NCBI RefSeq assembly: GCF_009807035.1
Contig: NZ_WUBI01000001.1
Span: 2,046,001-2,110,000 of the forward strand
DNA from: Paenibacillus dendrobii
GTDB lineage: Bacteria; Bacillota; Bacilli; Paenibacillales; Paenibacillaceae
Direction of reading: 5' to 3'
Length of the DNA: 64,000 bases
The first letter of the stretch is position 1. The number at the start of each line of letters is the position of its first letter. The notes beneath the pieces are model-generated. The model saw only the letters and a program-made list of their open reading frames with translations. It made no database searches and was not told the DNA's origin. The position numbers were made by a program, and so were the translations under genes. This document shows, one piece after another, positions 26,817-35,999 of the stretch.

Positions 26817-26859
26817 AAAAGGTACTCTGAGGTCTTATGAAGACCTCGGAGTACCTTTT
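26817..26859. terminator. Bidirectional intrinsic terminator
   Basis: A 20-bp stem (26817-26836 with 26840-26859, one mismatch) around loop atg, with A and T runs at the ends. It separates the convergent methyltransferase and HAD phosphatase genes. Confidence 0.9.
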
Positions 26860-26871
26860 ATCATTTCCGGA

Positions 26872-27684
26872 TTAGGATAAGCAGTATTTGAGCAGGGCTG
26901 CATGTACGCCGTCCTCATTATTTGACGCAGTTACTTCATTTGCAGCTGCTTTCACCTCTAACGGAGAATTGTCCATGGCAATGCCGAGACCCGCGAAGGT
27001 AAGCATGGTAATATCATTAAAATAATTGCCGATCGCAAGCACTTCCTCCTGCCGGACTCCGCGGCGATCTGCCAGCTGCTTAAGCGCGTTGCCTTTGGAA
27101 GCGTCCGGATGCATCAAGTCCAGGAAATACTCGCCGCTGCGCAAAATATTGAATTCGGGTTTCCATAAAACAAGTTCCTCGTAAACCTTGTCCAGCACAT
27201 CGGCATGATCAAACGCGGTTACTTTAACGATCGGTTCGCTGAATTCCGTCAAAGGCGGGAGTGCCGCAGGCAGCATCAGAAAATTCTCATACATGCTGCG
27301 CACCTCAACAGCCATCCCCTCCACACTGTCGACATACATATGAAACGCGGTATTGACATCAAAATGGACGCGCTTATCGCGGAAAAAATCCATATAAGCC
27401 AAAATCGCTTTCGAATCCATGGCAAACTGGTGCACGACTTCCTTCGACTCTACATCCACCGTTGCCGCTCCATTATGACTGATGACATAACCAGTCAATC
27501 CGATCTGTTCCATGAATGGAATAGAATTTTGCGGTCCTCGCCCCGTGCAAAGCACGATTTCAGCCCCGCTGCGGGATACTTCCCGGATCGTGCTTATGGT
27601 TTGTTCACTCAGTTCATGGTTGTCATTCAGCAGGGTTCCGTCAACATCCAGAGCAATCAGCTTATAATTCACGTCTCCATCCAT
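26872..27684 (-). CDS. Cof-type HAD-IIB family hydrolase
   Basis: 270 residues. Motif I LIALDVDGTLLND (nucleophile Asp), motif II ELCTGR-like VLCTGRGPQN, motif III Lys in DASKGNALKQLADRRG, and motif IV IGNYFNDITML complete the phosphatase active site; the C2B cap lies between. These enzymes dephosphorylate sugar phosphates, FMN or similar; substrate not predictable. The motif IV residue after GN is Y where many relatives have D/S, a small deviation. Translation may start at ATG 27684 or at GTG 27669, which gives the usual family N-terminus (MNYKLIALDVDG). Confidence 0.9.
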   Translation of the reverse strand: MDGDVNYKLIALDVDGTLLNDNHELSEQTISTIREVSRSGAEIVLCTGRGPQNSIPFMEQIGLTGYVISHNGAATVDVESKEVVHQFAMDSKAILAYMDFFRDKRVHFDVNTAFHMYVDSVEGMAVEVRSMYENFLMLPAALPPLTEFSEPIVKVTAFDHADVLDKVYEELVLWKPEFNILRSGEYFLDLMHPDASKGNALKQLADRRGVRQEEVLAIGNYFNDITMLTFAGLGIAMDNSPLEVKAAANEVTASNNEDGVHAALLKYCLS

Positions 27685-27778
27685 CCTTTTAAGTCATTTT
27701 ATCTATAACGATGAATCATTCTTCTTATTGTAATACAGGAATGTTATCGAAGTGTAACCTGTATTTTTCTGCCAGCAC

Positions 27779-28531
27779 TTATTCGTTCATTTTAAGCAGG
27801 CCAAGCTCTGCATCCGTGAGTTCCCGGTATTCGCCCAGTTTCAGTTCTGCATCCAAATTCAGGTTGCCCATCCGGATGCGTTTCAAATAAAGAACCTTTT
27901 TGCCAACCGCCTCAAACATCCGCTTGACCTGATGGAATTTCCCTTCGTGGATCGTCAGCTCAATTCGGGAAATAACCTCATCCTCCCGCCGCTCTTGCTG
28001 CAGGATAACCAGTTCTCCCGGCAAGGTTACATAACCGTCATCCAGCGTGACTCCCTTGCCAAACTGCTCCACGTCTTTTTCGTTAACGTCGCCGGACACG
28101 AGCGCCGTATAAGTCTTGGGCACATGCCGCTTGGGGGATAATAACTCATGGGCCAGCTTGCCGTCATTCGTAAGCACCAGCAGCCCTTCGGTATCCTTGT
28201 CCAAACGTCCCACCGGAAACGGCTCGAAAGCCAGAATCGCCGGCTCAAGCAGATCCAATACGGTACGATCACGGTTATCCTCCGTGGCGGACACCACTCC
28301 TGGAGGCTTGTGCAGCATGACATATATGAACTCTTTGTATACAATCCGTTCCCCGTCCAGCAGGATGACATCCTCTTCAGGATGAACATGCATGCCGCTG
28401 TCTTTCGCGCGGACTCCATTCACTGTGATGAATCCCTGTTTTACGTATTTCTTGATTTCGCTCCGGCTGCCATACCCCATATGTGTCAGCACTTTATCGA
28501 GTCTTAGGGTTACTCTCCCTTTTCCGCTCAT
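27779..28531 (-). CDS. 16S rRNA pseudouridine synthase, RsuA family
   Basis: 250 residues. N-terminal S4 RNA-binding domain (TLRLDKVLTHMGYGSR, residues about 8-60), then the RsuA catalytic domain with GRLDKDTEGLLVLTNDG (catalytic Asp) and the RMFEAVGKKVLYLKRIRMGNL signature. The ATG at 28531 overlaps the TGA stop of the upstream methyltransferase gene as ATGA, and GGAGGTGG sits eight bases before it; the earlier in-frame GTG at 28549 is part of that site. The two genes are therefore translationally coupled rRNA-modification enzymes. Confidence 0.92.
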   Translation of the reverse strand: MSGKGRVTLRLDKVLTHMGYGSRSEIKKYVKQGFITVNGVRAKDSGMHVHPEEDVILLDGERIVYKEFIYVMLHKPPGVVSATEDNRDRTVLDLLEPAILAFEPFPVGRLDKDTEGLLVLTNDGKLAHELLSPKRHVPKTYTALVSGDVNEKDVEQFGKGVTLDDGYVTLPGELVILQQERREDEVISRIELTIHEGKFHQVKRMFEAVGKKVLYLKRIRMGNLNLDAELKLGEYRELTDAELGLLKMNE

Positions 28532-30093
28532 ACGGAAGTCCACCTCCACCCTGCTGGGTATTCATTTTTCAAAAAACCGTCCTGCCATTTGCCGAAGCCT
28601 GCAGAAAAGCCGTCGATACATACCAGTACGTATCCTTTGATGTTTGTACCTTCGGAACAACGAATGCGGCCGGATTCCACATTAAGCGTCTCGCCCTTTA
28701 AGTAACGAACGGCCTCGCCTGTTTCCACCCGCAACTCCAGAATACGCAGGAATTCATGTGGTTGCAGAGCTGTGGCCAGCGGATGAGCAGGGACAAAGCG
28801 GCCGTTCTTCGTATCTCCCATATACCAGCCCGGACGCACAACCTTAAGCCCGTCCAATGCCTCGGAAGGAAGCGGAGATTGATAGATATGCTGCCCGTAG
28901 ACAATGGCATAACCATCAGGTTCAAAGGTAAGATGGCTATTCAGAAATTCGTTGTACGCCTCGAGTGGGCCGGACGTTTGATCAGCCGCAGAAACCTTAG
29001 AGGAATCTTTTCCTTTTTTTCCGCCGCTTCGATTCCGATCAGACCGGGCATGATCCTTGCCGCGCAGACGTCCTCCTTCTGCTGTATGGGAAGGTTCAGC
29101 AACGTCCAGATGCCCGTGTTCCGCTTCTTCTGTTCCATCATGCTGCAGCACGGCGAGGAAATGTCCCTCTCCTTCGATCAGATGCGGCCACAAGCGCGCA
29201 GTATGCTCTGCTTGTTTCCATATCTCATCCAAAATGAAAGACGTTTCCTCCATATTCTCCCGGATCCAGCCCGTTTCTCCCTTGGCGAACAGCTCGCTTC
29301 GCGCAGGCGCCTGTACATGAAAATGCTCGTGATCTGCAAGGAAACCGGCAATAATGGCTTCATTTTCCTCCGGCGAGAATGTGCAGGTAGAATAAACCAT
29401 ACGCCCGCCGGGCTTCAGCATTTTTGCTGCCGACTTCAATATATCCCGCTGCATGGCTGCGTATTTTGCCGGAGATTCGGCTGTCCATTGGCGGATCATA
29501 TCCTCGTCCTTACGGAACATGCCTTCACCCGAGCATGGGGCATCGACAAGGATCTTATCGAAAAAGGCCGGGAATTTGCTTGCGATCCGGTCCGGATGCT
29601 CCTGCAGTACGACGCCGTTACGCACACCGTACAGCTCAAGATTTTTGGCCAGCGCTTTCGTCCGCTCCGCATTCAGATCATTGCTGACAAGAAGGCCCTG
29701 GCCCTTTAGCTTGGCTGCGATCTGAGTGGACTTTCCTCCTGGAGCGGCGCATAAATCAAGCACTTTTTCGCCCGGCTGAACGTCCAGAAGCTCCACTGGA
29801 GCCATGGCGCTGGGCTCTTGTATATAATAGAGACCGGCATGGTAATAAGGATGCCTTCCTGGCCTTTCGCCTGTTTCCGTATAGAATCCCGTTGGGCACC
29901 ATGGAATCGGCTTCAGCTGCCAAGGGCTTAGCGCAAGCATTTCCTCCACGGAGATTTTCAGCGTATTGACTCTGAGTCCGCTGAACGGATTATGGTCGTA
30001 TGAAGCGATAAAACGATCGTAATTCTGTTGCAAAAGCGACTTCATCCGCTCTTCAAAAGCGGCAGGCAGCTGCTGTGCCATGTCATTCATCAT
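28528..30093 (-). CDS. RsmF/RsmB-type rRNA (cytosine-C5)-methyltransferase, copy 2
   Basis: 521 residues. VLDLCAAPGGKSTQIA is the SAM site; DAPCSGEGMFRKD and YSTCTFSPEENE hold the two catalytic cysteines. A charged insert (about residues 325-385, GKDHARSDRNRSGGKKGKDS) precedes the C-terminal PUA-like part ending in LVCIDGFSAGFGKWQ. Clearly paralogous to the copy at 25460-26806 over the first 280 residues (shared GLYYIQEPSAM and PGEKVLDL), though diverged. Several start codons are possible (ATG 30093, 30090, 30081). The stop overlaps the start of the RsuA-type gene. Confidence 0.9.
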   Translation of the reverse strand: MMNDMAQQLPAAFEERMKSLLQQNYDRFIASYDHNPFSGLRVNTLKISVEEMLALSPWQLKPIPWCPTGFYTETGERPGRHPYYHAGLYYIQEPSAMAPVELLDVQPGEKVLDLCAAPGGKSTQIAAKLKGQGLLVSNDLNAERTKALAKNLELYGVRNGVVLQEHPDRIASKFPAFFDKILVDAPCSGEGMFRKDEDMIRQWTAESPAKYAAMQRDILKSAAKMLKPGGRMVYSTCTFSPEENEAIIAGFLADHEHFHVQAPARSELFAKGETGWIRENMEETSFILDEIWKQAEHTARLWPHLIEGEGHFLAVLQHDGTEEAEHGHLDVAEPSHTAEGGRLRGKDHARSDRNRSGGKKGKDSSKVSAADQTSGPLEAYNEFLNSHLTFEPDGYAIVYGQHIYQSPLPSEALDGLKVVRPGWYMGDTKNGRFVPAHPLATALQPHEFLRILELRVETGEAVRYLKGETLNVESGRIRCSEGTNIKGYVLVCIDGFSAGFGKWQDGFLKNEYPAGWRWTSV

Positions 30094-30266
30094 CCTGTTC
30101 TGTCTTGATTAAAGTGAACCCGTCCCATTTTATCATATTTCGTGAAGAAGCTCTCTATCCGCAAAAGAAGCGAAAGATATTAAACGCTTCATTCCTGCTT
30201 GTTGAACCGTCATTATATTGTATCGGACTATAGGTCCGGCTGTCCAAGGTTCATGCATGCGAAATA

Positions 30267-30300
30267 AACGGCCTGCTGTCCATTAGGACAGCAGGCCGTT
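30267..30300 (-). terminator. Hairpin terminator downstream of the alarmone synthetase gene
   Basis: AACGGCCTGCTGTCC (30267-30281) pairs perfectly with 30286-30300 across a four-base loop. The following minus-strand sequence (TTATTT) is only moderately T-rich. Confidence 0.75.
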
Positions 30301-30337
30301 CTACGCGATATGCTATTCCATTTCGCCCGCCAATCAT

Positions 30338-31159
30338 CTAATCCTCGTTCGAATCTTCCTTGCGGTAAGCCTTCATCAGCTTCAGCACATCCTCCAGCAG
30401 CTCCTTCATCTCCTCCATGTCTCGCTCTGCGCCCTGGTTGGCCCAAATCCGGTTAAACCGTTCTTGGAACTCCATTGCTTCATTGACAAGATGATAGAAG
30501 TACAGCTGGTGAATCAACGTCAGAACCCGGGAGGTCACATTTGAATCATCTTCAAATTGTTTCTGAGCTACCAGAATTTCTTCACGGATGCTGGACATCT
30601 CGTTATCGAGTACCGCAGCCGCTTCGGCTGCCTTCGACAGTCTCCGTCTCATTTCATCCGGCAGGCTTTCGCGATATTTGTAGCTTAAGGAATGCTCGAT
30701 CGTCGCCCAGAAGTTCATAGCCAAAGTCCGGATCTGAATCTCGGCAAGAACCTGCTTCTGCCCCAGAGCCGTTTGCACCGGGTACTCGACGATCATATGG
30801 AAGCTGCGGTAGCCGCTCTCCTTGTAATTCGTAATATAGTCTTTTTCGTATAAGAGTTTCAGGTCTTTCCGTTTGCGGATATATTCGGCCACACGCCGGA
30901 TATCCTCTACAAACTGGCACATAATGCGAATGCCGGCGATATCCTCGATTCCGGTTTCCAGCTGGTCCATCGGCACGTTTAACCTCTTCGCCTTCTCCAA
31001 AATGCTGGAAATCCGTTTCACGCGGCCTGTCACAAACTCGATCGGCGCGTATTCTTCGCGTTTTTTCAATTCCGCCCGCATGGTTTTGAATTTGACTTTA
31101 AGTTCTTCAACGGTTTGCTCATACGGTAGTAAAAACAATCCCCAATCCCTGCCGTCCAT
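30338..31159 (-). CDS. sasB: Small alarmone synthetase, RelQ/YjbM type
   Basis: Makes (p)ppGpp from ATP and GDP/GTP; no hydrolase domain. 273 residues from ATG 31159 after GGAGG. The start (FLLPYEQTVEELKVKFKTMR) and PIEFVTGRVKRISSILEKAK match Bacillus RelQ. Synthetase motifs follow: IEDIAGIRIMCQF, YITNYKESGYRSFHMIVEYP and EIQIRTLAMNFWATIEHSL (catalytic Glu of EIQIRT). Family members are about 210 residues; the extra 50-60 residues at the C-terminus (ERFNRIWANQGAERDMEEMK) form an acidic helical extension. It may be read with pyrD, 24 bases upstream. Confidence 0.9.
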   Translation of the reverse strand: MDGRDWGLFLLPYEQTVEELKVKFKTMRAELKKREEYAPIEFVTGRVKRISSILEKAKRLNVPMDQLETGIEDIAGIRIMCQFVEDIRRVAEYIRKRKDLKLLYEKDYITNYKESGYRSFHMIVEYPVQTALGQKQVLAEIQIRTLAMNFWATIEHSLSYKYRESLPDEMRRRLSKAAEAAAVLDNEMSSIREEILVAQKQFEDDSNVTSRVLTLIHQLYFYHLVNEAMEFQERFNRIWANQGAERDMEEMKELLEDVLKLMKAYRKEDSNED

Positions 31160-31183
31160 TCACATGCCTCCTGTCTGTCTCCT

Positions 31184-32278
31184 TCAGCGATGGTCAGCTC
31201 CTACGGCTTCGGAAACATGTGAGAATCCATCCCGACGCAGAAGCTCCCTGAGGCCGGCATGAAGCCGGCGGTTCACTTCGGGACCTTCATATATAAGAGC
31301 TGTATAAATTTCGACCAGACTTGCTCCAGCCCGGATTTTTTCGTAAGCATCCTCAGCGGTAAAAATGCCTCCCGACCCGATGATCGGCAGTTTTCCTTCA
31401 GTCTGTCTGTATACCCGGGAAACAACCTCCGTGGAGCGCGCCCGCAGCGGTCTGCCGCTGATTCCGCCTGTTTCCTGCTTGTTCGGATGAGTTAAACCAT
31501 CCCGGCCAATCGTTGTATTGGTGGCAATAATTCCGGAAATCCCGCTCACCGCGAGGGCATCCACCATCATCTCCAGCTCCTCATTACTTACATCCGGAGC
31601 GATTTTCACCAGGATATGCTTGGATTCACCGTATTTTTGCGCCTGCAAGCGCATCTCTTCCATAATATGCATGATCAGCGAGGAAAGCTCGCTGCCATAC
31701 TGCAAATTCCGCAAATCCGGCGTATTCGGCGAGCTGATATTCACAACAAAGAAGTCACCGTACGGATACAGCTTACGGATGCATTCCTGATAATCTTTAT
31801 AAGCTTCCTCGTTGGGAGTCACTTTGTTTTTGCCGATATTGACTGCGACGGGAACGGGTCTTGTTTTCAGCCCGGACAGCCTTCGCGCCATGGCTTCCGC
31901 GCCTTCATTGTTAAAGCCCATCCGGTTTAACAACGCCTCGTCCGGCGGCAAGCGGAATAAACGGGGCTGATCATTGCCCGGTTGTCCCTTCGGCGTGACG
32001 GTTCCCACTTCCATGAATCCGAAACCGATGGAGGAAAAGCCTTCAACGGCTGCCGCGTTTTTATCCAATCCAGCCGCCAATCCGACCGGAGTAGGGAAAT
32101 GAAGTCCGAATAAATCAACTGCCAGATCCGGCGTTTCGCTAACGCCGTACATGCCTTTCAGAAGACCGGAGCCTCCCGGTAAAGATCCGGCTGTATGTAA
32201 ACCTCCGATCACCAAATGATGCGCTTTTTCAGGGTCCATCTTGAAAAAAAACGGTTTTGCTACATTTCGGTACAGCAC
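31184..32278 (-). CDS. pyrD: Dihydroorotate dehydrogenase, quinone-dependent class 2
   Basis: Oxidises dihydroorotate to orotate in pyrimidine synthesis, passing electrons to membrane quinone. 364 residues from GTG 32278. The N-terminal amphipathic helix (YRNVAKPFFFKMDPEKAHHL) is the class 2 quinone tunnel; PVGLAAGLDKNA, FMEVGTVTPKGQPGN, RLPPDEALLNRMGFNNEG, and the catalytic-Ser loop VNISSPNTPDLR follow, with FMN phosphate contacts at IIGSGGIFTAEDAYEKI. Gram-positive bacteria of the Bacillus type commonly use the class 1B (PyrD-PyrK) form in the pyr operon, so a lone class 2 enzyme here is a lineage feature or a second copy. Confidence 0.93.
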   Translation of the reverse strand: MLYRNVAKPFFFKMDPEKAHHLVIGGLHTAGSLPGGSGLLKGMYGVSETPDLAVDLFGLHFPTPVGLAAGLDKNAAAVEGFSSIGFGFMEVGTVTPKGQPGNDQPRLFRLPPDEALLNRMGFNNEGAEAMARRLSGLKTRPVPVAVNIGKNKVTPNEEAYKDYQECIRKLYPYGDFFVVNISSPNTPDLRNLQYGSELSSLIMHIMEEMRLQAQKYGESKHILVKIAPDVSNEELEMMVDALAVSGISGIIATNTTIGRDGLTHPNKQETGGISGRPLRARSTEVVSRVYRQTEGKLPIIGSGGIFTAEDAYEKIRAGASLVEIYTALIYEGPEVNRRLHAGLRELLRRDGFSHVSEAVGADHR

Positions 32279-32464
32279 CTGTTACTCTTCCTCTCCATCC
32301 ACTGATATGTTCTCTACCTTTAAGTTTATCCTTTTCCGCAATAAAAGAAAAGTTTTTTACCTTGTCCTTCAGCTAGATATTGCCCTTGTCTTGCTGGCAT
32401 TTTAGGGATAAACACATTACAATTGAAGTGTCCACTGAATATGATAGAAAGAGGGTTGAACTCT

Positions 32465-32599
32465 ATGGCAACCAAGCGCAAGCCTCCGACACTTCAGCAA
32501 AAAAAGGAAGAAGTGAACAGAAAGGCTATTTTTTGGTCCGGCCTCAGTTTATTGCTTCTCATTCTGCTGATCGTTGTGCTCATTATCTTTAACACCTGA
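32465..32599 (+). CDS. 44-residue single-pass membrane protein
   Basis: A short gene with ATG 32465 about 10 bases after AAAGAGGG. The product starts with a basic, polar segment (MATKRKPPTLQQKKEEVNRK) and ends with one transmembrane helix (AIFWSGLSLLLLILLIVVLI) plus IFNT. The strong positive charge before the helix predicts the N-terminus in the cytoplasm. Family not recognised by name; length and layout resemble small conserved proteins of Paenibacillus. Its TGA ends at 32599 and the convergent L,D-transpeptidase stop begins at 32600, so the two genes abut. Confidence 0.7.
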   Translation: MATKRKPPTLQQKKEEVNRKAIFWSGLSLLLLILLIVVLIIFNT

Positions 32600-34021
32600 T
32601 TACAGCCAGTGGTACGTTTTCCGTGGGTTCGCCTGATCCTGTTCCCGTTTCGTTTGGAATCTTTCCTTAGGGACGAGCAGTTCATCAGGCAAAACCCCTT
32701 TACTTATCAGTACCGGCGTTCCCATTGGAACCATATCAAACAGCTCCTCTACATCCGCCTTGCTCATCCGGACACATCCCTGCGATTCGTCCGCTCCGAC
32801 GCTGTCAGGCTCATTCGTGCCATGAATGGCGTAATTCGTTCCGGAAAGCTGCATCCCCCTGCTCCCGAATTCCCCGTCCGAGCGGCCATTTGGATTCATC
32901 ACTTTATCCGTCACGACGTAATTTCCTTCCGGGGTTCGTATGCCTCCTAGCCCAACCTTGTAATTACGCAGGATCATGCGCCCGCTGACTACGGCCAGAC
33001 GGTGATTGCCCTTATCCACAATGATTTTCAGCGGCTCCTCAAAAAAAGGCTTGTCGCCCCATGTCTTAGAGAATGCTCCCGCCTCTTTCGAGCCTCCTGC
33101 TGTCTGCTTTGAATCCGGCGGTTCCTGTCCTGCCGCTTCCGCCTTCACTCGCTGCAATAATGGCTGGAAAGCTTCTTTCATTCCATCCGTCGTGCCGGAT
33201 ACCCAGTTGCCCGGGAATGGGCGCAGAAGATCACCCAACTTCTCAGGAAAACCGCCTGTGTTGTTCTTATACGCTTTGATTGCGCTGTATAACAGCGCCT
33301 GTTCTTCTTGTTCTCCTGTCCAAGCAAATGCTTCTTCTGACAAATCGCTTGCGTTCGAAGGTTGGCAGTTGCAAGTTTTGGAATTGTACGACTGGTAGCT
33401 GAGTGCACCGGCTCCCTTGTTTTCCAGCGTATAGCCAAGAGGAAGATGCCTGCCCCATAACAGCCAGTTCCCTTCTTTTTTCATTTCGAGTACCGCCAGT
33501 TTCCCCCTTAATAACTGAGTATGGGTGAATGGACCCGGTTCGATTTGCAATCCCCCGGCTCCGAAGCCGCCTTCCTGCGCTGCCGTAAACATTACCCGGT
33601 CCGGATCAGACGTATTCTCTGCCGGAGCGCTTTGGCCTTCGGAATCGTTCGGAAGATCCTTCAAACCGTCAGTTTGTTTTTCAAGTAAAGCCTCCTCTAC
33701 CTTCTTGCCCTGTCCCGGCGCATCCACCGACGGAACCACCGCAAGCAGGAGGAGCATCAGAATAACGAGCGTACGCCGCATTCGGACGGATCGGCGGTGC
33801 TTCTCATGTGCTTGCTGCAGCAGCTTCGATTCGTATTCTTGCCATATATCTGAAGGCATTTTGCTCGTTTCGAATGCCTCGTATATTCCACCGGACTGAT
33901 TAAAACAATAATTGGCTTTTCCGTATTGCCCTTCTTTTTCATATTCCTTGCCAAGCAGATACCAACCCATTTTGTTATCCGGGTGCATCTGTACATATTT
34001 TTTAAGGTAAAGTGAATTCAC
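32600..34021 (-). CDS. L,D-transpeptidase with N-terminal TPR-like segment and one membrane anchor
   Basis: About 473 residues if translation starts at GTG 34021, which has GGAGG (34034-34030) eight bases upstream; the frame is open to 34144 but without a site. N-terminus: a TPR-like repeat (GWYLLGKEYEKEGQYGKANYCF). Then a basic stretch and one transmembrane helix (TLVILMLLLLAVVPSV), a long polar linker, and the YkuD catalytic domain (about 345-450): IIVDKGNHRLAVVSG, YAIHGTNEPDSVG and the SQGCVRM active-site Cys. The domain crosslinks peptidoglycan 3-3 or attaches other groups on the outer face. Acts as a type II membrane protein. Confidence 0.88.
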   Translation of the reverse strand: MNSLYLKKYVQMHPDNKMGWYLLGKEYEKEGQYGKANYCFNQSGGIYEAFETSKMPSDIWQEYESKLLQQAHEKHRRSVRMRRTLVILMLLLLAVVPSVDAPGQGKKVEEALLEKQTDGLKDLPNDSEGQSAPAENTSDPDRVMFTAAQEGGFGAGGLQIEPGPFTHTQLLRGKLAVLEMKKEGNWLLWGRHLPLGYTLENKGAGALSYQSYNSKTCNCQPSNASDLSEEAFAWTGEQEEQALLYSAIKAYKNNTGGFPEKLGDLLRPFPGNWVSGTTDGMKEAFQPLLQRVKAEAAGQEPPDSKQTAGGSKEAGAFSKTWGDKPFFEEPLKIIVDKGNHRLAVVSGRMILRNYKVGLGGIRTPEGNYVVTDKVMNPNGRSDGEFGSRGMQLSGTNYAIHGTNEPDSVGADESQGCVRMSKADVEELFDMVPMGTPVLISKGVLPDELLVPKERFQTKREQDQANPRKTYHWL

Positions 34022-34080
34022 CACGGGTTCCTCCATCATTACAATTGTGTTGTTATATATATATCGGCTGACGGAGCATA

Positions 34081-34122
34081 AAAAAACATCCTCCATCGGG
34101 CCTAAACCCGAGAAGGATGTTT
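34081..34122 (-). terminator. Intrinsic terminator of the ferredoxin gene
   Basis: AAACATCCT (34084-34092) pairs with AGGATGTTT (34114-34122), with an inner CGGG/CCCG pairing; on the minus strand six or more T residues follow. Confidence 0.85.
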
Positions 34123-34133
34123 CAGGTATTTCT

Positions 34134-34427
<294 letters not shown>

Positions 34428-34525
34428 CTAATCCGGTCGCAAATCTTATCCTATAGCATCTTTCCAGGGGAAGCCTATGATAAATATCACTTACTTCTTG
34501 GCTTCATGCTGTATATATTGAATGA

Positions 34526-35821
34526 TTAAGGAAGATCCAGTCCCTCTTTATTAACATAATCCATCTGCAGCGAAGTTCCCCTCAACTTATGATTGCGGAG
34601 CAGAACTGAAGGATCATCGCCCAGCATGCCAGCAGTGACGACCGCATTCTCCCCGAACTTGTTGCGGAGCATATCCATTGCTTGCGTTAACGATTCTTTC
34701 TTCGGCTGCTTCTCGTATTCAAATAGATCCAGTTGAATGGCCGATTCGCACTTCGGCGTTAACTGCTGAAGTGTAATTCCAAGCAGTCTCACCGGTTTAT
34801 CCCAGTTCCAGTGTTCAGCATAGAGGCGGCGTGCTTCATCGTATATGTCATTTGCATTTTCAGTAGGCGTAGCCAACGCCCGGCTGCGCGTGATGGTTTT
34901 CATATCCGGCGTGCGTATCGTGATCTGTATGCCGCCTGCAACAAGCTCCTGGCGCCGCAGCCTGCGCGCAACCTGATCACTGATGTTCAGCAGTACCCGG
35001 TTAACATCCTCGCGTGCCTGGATATCGGTTGGCAGCGTCGTGGTATGGCCGATCGATTTATTCTGTTCCCGCTCTTCCAGAACGGGCGAGTGATCGATAC
35101 CGTTAGCAGCCTGCTTCATCCAGACGCCGACAACTCCAAAAGCCCGGGTGAGCGTTTCCTCTTCCGTTTTTGCCAGCTGTCCAATGGTGTATATCCCGAT
35201 TTTCCTCAGCTTCTCAGCCGTTTTGCCGCCGATTCCGAATAGTTCTCCGCAAGGTTTATCCCATAGAATACGGGCTACGTCGCGGATCCGAAGTACCGAT
35301 ATCCCTCTCGGCTTTTTCATGTCAGAGGCCATCTTGGCAAGCAGTTTATTCGGGGCGATTCCTACCGAACACGGCAGCGCGAGCTCTTCGTCTATTCTCC
35401 GCTGAATTTCCTCCGCGATTTGCTGCGGCGTGCCGAACTGCCTTGAACCGGTAATGTCCAGATAACATTCGTCAATGGAAGTCGCCTGCATCAGCGGCGT
35501 ATAGGAATAGGCTATTTTCATGAATGCATTCGAGTACTTGCGATATAAATGGAAATTGGGCTGGATGACGATGAGATCAGGACACAGCTTCAGCGCCCGA
35601 TTCACGTGCATGCCGGTAGATATCCCCCGCTGTCTTGCGGCATAGGAGCAGGTGACGATGATTCCTTTGCGCAGCTCAATGCTTCCGGCCACTGCCGTCG
35701 CCTTGCCGCGGTATTTTTCCGGTTCCTCCGCTTCATGGACAGAGCAATAAAAAGCGTTCATATCGACATGTAAAATGACCCTTCCGTTTGATGGATAATA
35801 GGCGTCAACATCACTCTTCAT
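34526..35821 (-). CDS. dinB: DNA polymerase IV, Y family
   Basis: Error-prone translesion polymerase. 431 residues. Catalytic carboxylates are in RVILHVDMNAFYCSVHEAEEPE (about residues 14-35) and ATSIDECYLDIT (about 113-124). The thumb/HhH and little-finger domains follow (WDKPCGELFGIGGKTAEKL; KSIGHTTTLPTD). A beta-clamp motif is present near the C-terminus (SAIQLDLFEYEKQ, QLxLF type). The steric-gate residue is F (NAFYC). An ATG start at 35821 follows AAGGACTC closely. I looked for, and did not find, a LexA box in the 60 bases upstream. Confidence 0.93.
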   Translation of the reverse strand: MKSDVDAYYPSNGRVILHVDMNAFYCSVHEAEEPEKYRGKATAVAGSIELRKGIIVTCSYAARQRGISTGMHVNRALKLCPDLIVIQPNFHLYRKYSNAFMKIAYSYTPLMQATSIDECYLDITGSRQFGTPQQIAEEIQRRIDEELALPCSVGIAPNKLLAKMASDMKKPRGISVLRIRDVARILWDKPCGELFGIGGKTAEKLRKIGIYTIGQLAKTEEETLTRAFGVVGVWMKQAANGIDHSPVLEEREQNKSIGHTTTLPTDIQAREDVNRVLLNISDQVARRLRRQELVAGGIQITIRTPDMKTITRSRALATPTENANDIYDEARRLYAEHWNWDKPVRLLGITLQQLTPKCESAIQLDLFEYEKQPKKESLTQAMDMLRNKFGENAVVTAGMLGDDPSVLLRNHKLRGTSLQMDYVNKEGLDLP

Positions 35822-35917
35822 GAGTCCTTATCACCTTCGCAAATTTCATTACTTCCAGCATAACGTTCCTCGAAAAGGAGGTCAAGAAACCACATGCGGG
35901 AAAACACGGAATTCTTT

Positions 35918-35946
35918 GTTACATTCCCGCGTAAAAATGTTATAAT
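35918..35946 (+). promoter_or_regulatory. Sigma-A promoter of cimA
   Basis: GTTACA (35918-35923), 17 bases, TATAAT (35941-35946), with the cimA start 54 bases downstream. No T-box or other leader fits in the space. Confidence 0.7.
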
Positions 35947-35999
35947 ATTAAACTATAAATAAAAATCGAATTTATAAGACTTCCAAAGGAGGACGCTTC

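Noticed and set aside
35822..35880. LexA box before dinB
   Set aside because: No CGAAC-N4-GTTCG-like sequence; ACGTTCCTCGAA is not a good match.
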